A DNA stretch of 6,538 nucleotides, taken from assembly GCA_015264885.1 (NCBI GenBank), contig JABZYY010000062.1, positions 1 through 6,538 on the forward strand, written 5' to 3'. Shown here in pieces: positions 1-5,017 of the stretch. The notes under the pieces were generated by a model. That model was not told the origin of the DNA. It did not search any database and saw nothing but the letters and a program-made list of their open reading frames with translations. Made by a program: the position numbers and the translations under genes. This DNA is from Streptococcus sp. (GTDB lineage Bacteria > Bacillota > Bacilli > Lactobacillales > Aerococcaceae). Each line of letters begins with the position of its first letter. The stretch's first letter is position 1.

Positions 1-254
1 ATTTTGTATACCGCGTACTCGGTACTCGCGGCTGGGCCTTACTTGGCGGAGAGGTTTCTACAACAACCCGCACCGTTGGAGAAATCAATCAAGCTAATGC
101 TGGGTACGGTCGTTACCAAGGCGAAATCGAAATTGCTAAAGTTGAGTTACCACAAGACGCTCGCCAAAATGTCATCGGGCACTTACTTCCATCTGAGATT
201 GCAGTATTTACTGCTTTGCCAGAAGGATTTGGCATTCAATTAGAAATCGAATAA
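1..254 (+). CDS. DUF871/MupG-like 6-phospho-N-acetylmuramidase, C-terminal end (5' partial)
   Basis: The open frame enters from the left edge (codons from position 3) and stops at TAA 252-254, leaving 83 C-terminal residues. The stretch around YGRYQGEIEIA, followed by a leucine/proline segment, NVIGHL and a hydrophobic end, resembles the C-terminal cyclophilin-like domain of the DUF871 family, where a YGRYKGELQIA-like segment and NVVG are typical. MupG members hydrolyse MurNAc-6-phosphate-containing disaccharide in the cytoplasm during cell-wall recycling. The catalytic TIM barrel lies outside the window, so the exact function cannot be checked. Only the C-terminal motif supports the call. 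A terminator follows directly, so this is the last gene of its transcription unit. Confidence 0.6.
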   Translation, partial: FVYRVLGTRGWALLGGEVSTTTRTVGEINQANAGYGRYQGEIEIAKVELPQDARQNVIGHLLPSEIAVFTALPEGFGIQLEIE

Positions 255-261
255 GAAACAG

Positions 262-305
262 CAATCCATCCGCCACTTTTGGTAGGGTGGATTGTTTATT
301 TTTCT
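262..305 (+). terminator. Intrinsic terminator after the MupG-like gene
   Basis: The arms CAATCCATCC (262-271) and GGGTGGATTG (285-294) pair over 10 bp with one G-U pair. An inner GCCA/TGGT pairing shortens the loop. The stem is followed by the T-rich stretch TTTATTTTT. It starts 8 nt after the stop codon of the upstream gene. Confidence 0.85.
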
Positions 306-332
306 ATACAACATTAGAAAAATGAGCCGTTT

Positions 333-353
333 TATGATACTCTAGATGAGTAT
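333..353 (+). promoter_or_regulatory. Probable promoter region with inverted repeat upstream of trhP1
   Basis: Two -10-like hexamers are visible, TATGAT (333-338) and TATAAA (351-356). Neither has a convincing -35 box 16-18 bp upstream, so the start of transcription is uncertain. The perfect inverted repeat ATACTC (337-342) / GAGTAT (348-353), with a 5-nt centre, overlaps both and could be an operator. A promoter is expected here because a terminator lies just upstream and trhP1 starts about 30 nt downstream. The regulator is unknown. Confidence 0.4.
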
Positions 354-367
354 AAATTTAATAGAAA

Positions 368-382
368 CAAAGGGGGCCTTTG
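368..382 (+). promoter_or_regulatory. trhP1 ribosome binding site inside a small hairpin
   Basis: The Shine-Dalgarno sequence AGGGGG (371-376) ends 7 nt before the ATG at 384. It lies within CAAAGG-GGG-CCTTTG, a perfect 6-bp inverted repeat with a 3-nt loop. In RNA this hairpin would cover part of the ribosome binding site and could lower or gate translation. Whether it matters in the cell is inference. Confidence 0.5.
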
Positions 383-383
383 G

Positions 384-1304
384 ATGATAGAGCTGATTGC
401 AACAGTTGAATCCATCCAACAAGCAAAAGACTTGCTTGAAGCGGGCGTGGACACGATCTATTTTGGGGAAGACCAATTCGGACTTCGCCTTCCAATGTCG
501 TTTACACGTGAGGAACAAAAAGAATTAACGGAATTGGCGCACCAATATGGAAAGAAAGCAAGCGTTGCTGTAAACGCGATTTTCCATAATGAAGGAATTG
601 CGCTTGTGCCTGAGTATTTAACATTTTTAAAGGAAATCGGTGTTGATAACATCGCGGTAGGAGATCCAGGTGTGGTTCAGATTATGAAGAACCCTGAGTA
701 CTCAATTCCTTACCGTTATGATGCAGCGGTTTTAGTAACAAGTAGTCGTCAAATCAACTTCTGGGGAAAACGTGGTGCCGTTGGTGCGGTGATTGCGCGT
801 GAAATTCCTCGTGAAGAAATGAAAATTTTGGCAGCAGGTGTAGAAATTCCAATCGAAGTTCTAGTGTACGGAGCAACTTGTATCCATCATTCAAAACGCC
901 CACTGTTAAATAACTACTTTAACTATATTGAGAAAAAAGAATCGGTTGAAAAACGTCGCGGTTTATTCGTATCAGAACCTGCCGATGAAGATTCTCACTA
1001 TTCAATCTACGAAGACATTAACGGAACGCATATTTTCGCGAATAACGACGTGTCTCTTGCACCATATTTGTTAGAATTAACAGAAATGGGTATTCCACAA
1101 TGGAAATTAGACGGAGTGTTAGCTCCAGGTCAAGATTTCGTGGAAGTAGCGAAATTATTCGTGAATGCTCGTAATGAAATCGAAGCAGGTACATGGACTC
1201 CTGAGAAGAGCGCTAGCCTTGAATTACAAGTGCGCGCACACCATCCAAAAGTACGTGGCCTTGAAGCAGGATTTTACTTATTAAATCCAGAAGATGTGAA
1301 ATAG
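384..1304 (+). CDS. trhP1: Peptidase U32 family protein, tRNA 5-hydroxyuridine synthesis protein TrhP1
   Basis: This 306-aa protein resembles B. subtilis YrrN (TrhP1) in length and sequence. Despite the family name, TrhP proteins are not known as peptidases: they are needed for prephenate-dependent hydroxylation of U34 in tRNA, the first step to 5-methoxyuridine in Bacillus. An N-terminal TIM-barrel-like part holds GVDTIYFGEDQFGLRL (21-36) and VAVNAIFHNE (61-70). The U32 signature region is reduced to VYGATCIHHSKR (161-172) with a single cysteine, C166, so it cannot hold a four-cysteine Fe-S cluster alone. The end (KLDGVLAPGQDFVEVAKLF, 241-259) fits the family. The ATG at 384 has a strong ribosome binding site. 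The stop codon lies 11 nt before trhP2, so the pair is very likely cotranscribed and may act as a heteromer. Confidence 0.85.
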   Translation: MIELIATVESIQQAKDLLEAGVDTIYFGEDQFGLRLPMSFTREEQKELTELAHQYGKKASVAVNAIFHNEGIALVPEYLTFLKEIGVDNIAVGDPGVVQIMKNPEYSIPYRYDAAVLVTSSRQINFWGKRGAVGAVIAREIPREEMKILAAGVEIPIEVLVYGATCIHHSKRPLLNNYFNYIEKKESVEKRRGLFVSEPADEDSHYSIYEDINGTHIFANNDVSLAPYLLELTEMGIPQWKLDGVLAPGQDFVEVAKLFVNARNEIEAGTWTPEKSASLELQVRAHHPKVRGLEAGFYLLNPEDVK

Positions 1305-1315
1305 GAGAGAGTCAA

Positions 1316-2557
1316 ATGGGAAGAAAAATATTGAAAAAACCTGAAGTACTTGCTCCAGCGGGTACTCTTGAAAAACTAAAAACAGCTATTTTATACGGAG
1401 CAGATGCGGTTTTCCTTGGTGGGGAAGCGTACGGACTTCGTAGCCGTGCAGGGAACTTCGACTTTGCAGAAATGAAAGAAGCCGTTGATTTTGCCCATGC
1501 ACATAACGCAAAAGTATATATCGCAGCCAACATGGTTACGCACGAAGGTGACGAAAAAGGAGCGGGAGAATTCTTCCGTACGGTTCGTGACATCGGTATC
1601 GATGCAGCTATCATCAGTGACATGGCCTTAATGGATATTTGTGCCTCAGAAGCGCCAGGATTACCAATCCATTTATCAACACAATCTTCAGCAGCCAACT
1701 ACGAAACGCTAAACTTCTGGAAAGACGAAGGCTTAGAGCGTGTCGTGTTAGCGCGTGAAGTGTCAATGGACGAAATCAAAGAAATGCAAGAAAAAGTGGA
1801 TGTAGAAATCGAAGCCTTTATCCACGGTGCAATGTGTATTTCTTATTCAGGCCGTTGCGTATTATCAAACCACATGGTGCATCGTGATGCCAACCGTGGT
1901 GGATGTGCGCAGTCTTGTCGTTGGAAATACGGTCTATTCGACATGCCATTTGCTGGCGAGAAGAATATGGTCGGTGCTGGAGAAGAAGGAATCGAAGAGA
2001 AATTCTCGATGAGTGCCGTTGACTTAGCAATGATTCAAAACTTACCAGACTTAATCGAAGCTGGTGTAGATAGCTTAAAGATTGAAGGTCGTATGAAATC
2101 AATTCACTACGTTTCAACGGTTTCGAACGTTTATCGTGCAGCGGTTGATTCATACTGCGAAGATCCAGATAACTATGTATGTAAACAAGAATGGATTGAC
2201 GAGTTATGGAAAGCAGCGCAACGTGAGTTAGCAACTGGTTTCTACTATCAAATTCCAACTGAAGAAGAACAATTATTTGGCCCACGCCGTCAAATTCCTC
2301 AATATGCTTTCGTTGGACAAGTACTTGAGTATGATCCAGAAACTCAAATGGCAACAGTACAACAACGTAATAACTTCAAAGTTGGAGACCATATCGAATT
2401 CTACGGACCAGGAATGCGTCACCACGAAGAAGCGTTAACACAATTGTGGGATGAAAATGGCGAAGAAATCGAAGCAGCTCCTCATGCGATGATGATCTGC
2501 AAGATGAAAGTATCTGAGCCAGTGAAACCTTTAGATATGATTCGTAAACGTCGTTAA
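1316..2557 (+). CDS. trhP2: Peptidase U32 family protein with Fe-S-type cysteine set, tRNA 5-hydroxyuridine synthesis protein TrhP2
   Basis: This 413-aa protein matches the size and layout of B. subtilis YrrO (TrhP2, about 420 aa). The N-terminal part starts with PEVLAPAGTLEKLKTAILYG (9-28), typical of U32 proteins. Residues 166-184 fit the PROSITE U32 signature E-x-F-x2-G-[SA]-[LIVM]-C-x4-G-x-C-x-[LIVM]-S exactly. Four cysteines (C174, C181, C197, C201; spacing x6, x15, x3) could bind a 4Fe-4S cluster, as shown for the relatives UbiU/UbiV. LKIEGRMKSIHYV (254-266) is a conserved family segment. The last 100 or so residues form the U32 C-terminal beta domain. The ribosome binding site TAGGAGAG overlaps the trhP1 stop codon. 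The expected role is tRNA U34 hydroxylation with TrhP1, using prephenate. The next steps (TrmR/CmoB type) are not in the window. Confidence 0.88.
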   Translation: MGRKILKKPEVLAPAGTLEKLKTAILYGADAVFLGGEAYGLRSRAGNFDFAEMKEAVDFAHAHNAKVYIAANMVTHEGDEKGAGEFFRTVRDIGIDAAIISDMALMDICASEAPGLPIHLSTQSSAANYETLNFWKDEGLERVVLAREVSMDEIKEMQEKVDVEIEAFIHGAMCISYSGRCVLSNHMVHRDANRGGCAQSCRWKYGLFDMPFAGEKNMVGAGEEGIEEKFSMSAVDLAMIQNLPDLIEAGVDSLKIEGRMKSIHYVSTVSNVYRAAVDSYCEDPDNYVCKQEWIDELWKAAQRELATGFYYQIPTEEEQLFGPRRQIPQYAFVGQVLEYDPETQMATVQQRNNFKVGDHIEFYGPGMRHHEEALTQLWDENGEEIEAAPHAMMICKMKVSEPVKPLDMIRKRR

Positions 2558-2588
2558 GACGAATTTTTAAAAGAAAGAAGGAAAGCAA

Positions 2589-2918
2589 ATGTCATTACCA
2601 AATTGCCCTAAATGTGGTTCAGAATACACATATGAAGATGGCGTATTATTAGTATGTCCAGAATGTGCGTATGAATGGGAACCAGGTTCAGAAGTTGAAG
2701 AAGGCCCAGTAGCCATCGATGCGAACGGAAATAAATTACAAGATGGCGATACTGTAACAGTTATCAAAGATTTAAAAGTGAAAGGCGCTCCGAAAGATAT
2801 TAAGCAAGGAACACGTGTGAAGAATATTCGCATCGTGGAAGGCGATCATAATATCGATTGTAAGATAGATGGTTTCGGCGCAATGAAACTTAAATCTGAG
2901 TTTGTTAAAAAGATTTAA
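2589..2918 (+). CDS. yjdM: YjdM/PhnA family zinc-ribbon protein
   Basis: The product has 109 residues, the usual family length. An N-terminal zinc ribbon with CPKC (C6, C9) and CPEC (C23, C26) is followed by the YjdM domain, recognisable by [20 protein letters not shown] (41-60) and [19 protein letters not shown] (90-108). Many databases call it alkylphosphonate utilisation protein PhnA after the E. coli locus, but it is not the phosphonoacetate hydrolase of the same name, and no phosphonate genes lie nearby. Its molecular role is unclear. The start is set by AAGGA (2578-2582), 6 nt before the ATG. It lies 31 nt after trhP2 with no terminator between, so it probably belongs to the trhP transcript. 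Confidence 0.9.
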   Translation: MSLPNCPKCGSEYTYEDGVLLVCPECAYEWEPGSEVEEGPVAIDANGNKLQDGDTVTVIKDLKVKGAPKDIKQGTRVKNIRIVEGDHNIDCKIDGFGAMKLKSEFVKKI

Positions 2919-2921
2919 TGG

Positions 2922-3127
2922 GAGTCCCGTAGGGACTTTCAAAAAGCTCCCCCTAGAATTTTTATAGTTGTTATAATAGCGATACCGGATTGAGCCTAGG
3001 TCTCAATCCTACCAAGCTTCAAACTGACTCTACGGGTTTCACCCTAGGGTCAGTAATTCACATTGGTTATGAACCCGCTATTACAACTACTATAAATCTA
3101 GGGGGGCTTTTTTTCGTCCCTCGACTC
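2922..3127. repeat. Large imperfect inverted repeat with three inner hairpins (MITE-like element or structured RNA)
   Basis: The left arm (2941-2981) and right arm (3076-3112) pair over about 35 bp with two mismatches and two bulges, including GCTCCCCCTAGA against TCTAGGGGGGC and AATAGCG against CGCTATT. Outside them, AGGGAC (2931-2936) pairs with GTCCCT (3116-3121) and GAGTC (2922-2926) with GACTC (3123-3127). Between the arms lie three hairpins: GGATTGAG/CTCAATCC (2987-3009), a 12-bp stem with one bulged C (3024-3036 with 3042-3053) and GGTT/AACC (3065-3075). The right arm ends in GGGGGGC plus seven T, and the left arm on the - strand ends in GAGC plus five T, so either strand could end transcription. 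No ORF or transposase is present and no clear target duplication flanks it. It follows yjdM by 3 nt and may serve as its terminator. Confidence 0.75.
2969..2977 (+). promoter_or_regulatory. Extended -10 promoter candidate inside the left arm of the large hairpin
   Basis: TGTTATAAT is a perfect match to the extended -10 consensus TGnTATAAT. No -35 box is visible (CCCCCT lies at the expected place). Transcription would start near 2984, at the inner hairpins, and run towards the T tract at 3108-3114. It could drive a short RNA of about 130 nt or be chance in AT-rich DNA. Confidence 0.3.
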
Positions 3128-3324
3128 GGTGAATTTTACCAAACTTAGTGATAAGTTTTATTGCTTCTCAGTAAGAGTAGGCTTCGGCTTTGAAGTGCGT
3201 TGGAGGAGTGCAACTGTAGAAAATTTCCAAATGGAAGGCTGTAATTAAAATTTAATAAATAAGGATTATATGCACAAGAATAGTTTTTTTATGCATATTT
3301 TATTAAGGAAATAGACCTGCGTCC
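3128..3324. other. Intergenic region without a recognisable gene
   Basis: No ORF with a ribosome binding site and no RNA family is recognised here. It holds a small hairpin AAACTT/AAGTTT (3141-3158) and a perfect 7-bp inverted repeat ATATGCA (3268-3274) / TGCATAT (3292-3298) with a 17-nt AT-rich centre. The latter ends 26 nt before the -35 box of the apbE promoter and is a possible regulator site. Composition is AT-rich from about 3225 on. Confidence 0.5.
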
Positions 3325-3353
3325 TTGAAATTTAATTTCTGCTGTGTTACATT
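3325..3353 (+). promoter_or_regulatory. Promoter of the apbE-FMN reductase operon
   Basis: TTGAAA (3325-3330; five of six matches to the -35 consensus) is separated by 17 bp from TACATT (3348-3353; four of six), and TG at 3345-3346 makes it an extended -10. Transcription would start near 3360, giving a leader of about 75 nt before the TTG start of apbE. No other -35/-10 pair this good is seen between yjdM and apbE. Confidence 0.6.
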
Positions 3354-3365
3354 CAAAATAAGGAG

Positions 3366-3380
3366 TAGAAAACGCTTTTG
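3366..3380 (+). promoter_or_regulatory. Possible cre (CcpA) site just downstream of the transcription start
   Basis: TAGAAAACGCTTTTG fits the core of the catabolite-responsive element WTGNAANCGNWNNCW but misses the T at position 2 and the last C and W. Its place about 6-20 nt downstream of the predicted transcription start is typical for CcpA repression. The same bases form the left arm of a leader hairpin, so the match could be a by-product. Confidence 0.3.
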
Positions 3381-3404
3381 TATAGGCGTTTCTGTGCTTT
3401 TTTT
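3370..3404 (+). promoter_or_regulatory. Leader hairpin with T tract before apbE (possible attenuator)
   Basis: AAACGC (3370-3375) pairs with GCGTTT (3386-3391) around a 10-nt loop. A run of seven T (3398-3404) follows 6 nt later, too far for a textbook terminator. It lies between the predicted transcription start and the apbE ribosome binding site, so it could stabilise the 5' end or act as a weak attenuator. Confidence 0.35.
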
Positions 3405-3409
3405 CACAT
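3392..3409. promoter_or_regulatory. Rex-like palindrome in the apbE leader
   Basis: CTGTGCTTTTTTTCACAT shares 14 of 18 positions with the Rex operator consensus TTGTGAAWWWWTTCACAA, including both TGTG and CACA half-sites at the correct 8-nt spacing. Rex senses the NADH/NAD+ ratio in Gram-positive bacteria, which would suit an NAD(P)H-dependent flavin operon. The inner AA and the outermost bases do not match, so this is a candidate only. Confidence 0.35.
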
Positions 3410-3434
3410 ATTTCAACTAGGAGAAGTGGCAGTT

Positions 3435-4394
3435 TTGGAACAGTATCATACAGGTACCATTCGATTGATGGGGACCGTCATCGAATTGAAAATTGCGCAT
3501 CCAGAAGGCGAGCGTTTAGTGGCTGAAGTTTTCGAGCAATTGAAGCGATATGAGCATCGTTTTAGCGCGAATGACCCAACTTCAGAACTGATGGCCGTGA
3601 ACTTGGCAGCAGGGAAACATGAGGTCGCTGTTCATCCAGAGATTTTTCATTTGGTGAAATTGGGACTGGAGAATAGTCTGGCTGCGGGAAGTCGGATGAA
3701 TATCTTGATCGGCCCGGTTGTTCAAACATGGCGCGTAGGCTTTAGTGATGCACGAGTACCAACGGATGAAGAAATTAAAGCCAAACTGCAACTGACCGAT
3801 GCAACGAAAGTCGAACTGGATGAAGCCAGTCAGACGATTTTTCTGTTGGAAGAAGGAATGCGAATTGACCTTGGTTGTATTGCCAAAGGGTATATTGCCG
3901 ACTTGGTGATGCAACAGCTAAAAGAGCAAGGAGTTACTTCTGCGCTCATTAACCTTGGTGGGAATGTTCTCACGCTTGGACCAGCTGTTCATCATGAAGA
4001 TGGGAATTGGTGGATTGGGATTCAAAACCCTAAACTCCTGCGTGGAGAAAATGTGGCGCTTCTTCCGATTCAAGATGAGTCGATTGTCACATCAGGTGTC
4101 TACGAGCGGGTACTAGAAGTGGATGGTAAGAAATACCATCATATTTTGGACCCTCATACTGGATATCCAGCTGAAACAGACGTTGCGAGTCTGACGATTG
4201 TATCGAAGCAATCCGTGGATTGTGAGATATGGACGACTAGACTCTTTGGAAAGAAAGCACATGAAATCTTATTCGAAGTGGAACAACACCCTAACATCGA
4301 AGCCGTTATGATTTTAGACGATGATCGTATTTTCTACACTTCAGGACTCGCTTCAAAGATTCAATTACTCGAAAGGAAGTACTCAAATGGTTAA
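3435..4394 (+). CDS. apbE: FAD:protein FMN transferase (ApbE family), cytoplasmic type
   Basis: ApbE splits FAD and attaches FMN through a phosphoester bond to a Ser/Thr of target proteins, with Mg2+. Counted from TTG 3435, the protein has 319 aa, the size of ApbE proteins without a leader. Family motifs in order: RFSANDPTSEL (42-52), DLGCIAKGYIAD (145-156), INLGGNV (172-178), TSGVYER (219-225), HHILDPHTGYP (235-245) and the C-terminal DCEIWTTRLFG (262-272). In many ApbE proteins the last motif reads ADALATALF; alignment on T-x-L-F places Glu264 where the metal-binding Asp usually stands. The TTG start is chosen because AGGAG (3419-3423) lies 11 nt upstream; a TTG at 3378 would add an unrelated N-terminus that begins beside the predicted transcription start. 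No signal peptide is seen, so it acts in the cytoplasm. The likely substrate is the 423-aa protein two genes downstream. Its 3' end overlaps the next gene by 8 nt. Confidence 0.9.
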   Translation: MEQYHTGTIRLMGTVIELKIAHPEGERLVAEVFEQLKRYEHRFSANDPTSELMAVNLAAGKHEVAVHPEIFHLVKLGLENSLAAGSRMNILIGPVVQTWRVGFSDARVPTDEEIKAKLQLTDATKVELDEASQTIFLLEEGMRIDLGCIAKGYIADLVMQQLKEQGVTSALINLGGNVLTLGPAVHHEDGNWWIGIQNPKLLRGENVALLPIQDESIVTSGVYERVLEVDGKKYHHILDPHTGYPAETDVASLTIVSKQSVDCEIWTTRLFGKKAHEILFEVEQHPNIEAVMILDDDRIFYTSGLASKIQLLERKYSNG

Positions 4395-5001
4395 ATTAAT
4401 CGGTTTAGTCGGAACAAACTCTAAAAAATCAACAAACCGTCAACTATTACAATACATTCAAAAACATTTTTCAGAACAGGCGGAAATTGAACTTGTCGAA
4501 ATTAAAGACATTCCAATGTTCAACAAACCAACTCCAAAAGTAGTGCCACAAGAAGCACAAGCAATTGCAGAGAAAATCGCTGCAGCAGATGGAGTTATCA
4601 TTAGTACACCAGAATATGACCACTCATGTCCAGCTGTATTAATGAACGCTTTAGCATGGTTATCTTATGGTATCTATCCATTATTAAACAAACCTGTCAT
4701 GATTACAGGAGCATCTTACGGAACATTAGGTTCTTCACGTGCACAAAGTCAATTACGTCAAATCTTAAACGCGCCAGAAATTAAAGCACGCGTTTTACCA
4801 AGTGATGAATTCTTATTAGGTCACGCCTTACAAGCATTCGATGAAGAAGGTAACTTAAAAGATGCAGCAACTGTTGAAAAATTAGAAAAGATTTTCGAAG
4901 ATTACTTATTATTCATTGAAATTACAAAACAATTAGTTCGTGCAAACGAAGCTCGTGAAAAAGAAGCGAAAAACTTCTCATGGGACAGTTCTAAAAAATA
5001 A
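4387..5001 (+). CDS. NADPH-dependent FMN reductase family protein (NAD(P)H:flavin oxidoreductase)
   Basis: This 204-aa flavodoxin-fold protein has the features of the NADPH_dep_FMN_red family: a beta strand and FMN phosphate loop at LIGLVGTNSKKSTNR (4-18), TPEYDHSCPAVLMNALAWLS (74-93) at the flavin/substrate site, and KPVMITGASYGTLGSSRAQ (102-120). Such enzymes move electrons from NAD(P)H through bound FMN to free flavins, quinones, azo dyes or a partner protein; the acceptor here is unknown. It is soluble, with no signal peptide or membrane segment. AAGGA (4373-4377) lies 9 nt before the ATG, inside the end of apbE, and the two genes overlap by 8 nt, which suggests translational coupling. 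It closely resembles the N-terminal half of the next protein, so the pair comes from a duplication. Codons are strongly biased (TTA, CCA, CGT, AAC), suggesting high expression. It carries no flavinylation motif. Confidence 0.88.
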   Translation: MVKLIGLVGTNSKKSTNRQLLQYIQKHFSEQAEIELVEIKDIPMFNKPTPKVVPQEAQAIAEKIAAADGVIISTPEYDHSCPAVLMNALAWLSYGIYPLLNKPVMITGASYGTLGSSRAQSQLRQILNAPEIKARVLPSDEFLLGHALQAFDEEGNLKDAATVEKLEKIFEDYLLFIEITKQLVRANEAREKEAKNFSWDSSKK

Positions 5002-5017
5002 GGAGTGACAGTAGAAA

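Noticed and set aside
4..243. 79-aa open frame starting with TTG
   Set aside because: It overlaps the DUF871-like frame ending at 254, has no family resemblance and no ribosome binding site.
1818..2354. Long open frame on the - strand inside trhP2
   Set aside because: The + strand codes for a clearly conserved U32 protein here, and the - strand frame has no recognisable motif.
2987..3075. tRNA-like cloverleaf
   Set aside because: Three hairpins lie between long arms, but no T-loop GTTCRA, anticodon loop pattern, 7-bp acceptor stem or CCA-type end fits.
2922..3127. Proven transposable element
   Set aside because: No transposase ORF and no matching target duplication on both sides were found, so only a MITE-like description is justified.
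3378..3434. Longer apbE start at TTG 3378, adding 19 residues
   Set aside because: Its possible ribosome binding site AAGGAG (3360-3365) lies at the predicted transcription start, and the added residues match neither a signal peptide nor the family N-terminus. TTG 3435 has a better-placed AGGAG.
3128..3434. FMN riboswitch before the flavin operon
   Set aside because: The conserved FMN aptamer blocks cannot be found in this stretch, although the genes downstream use flavins.
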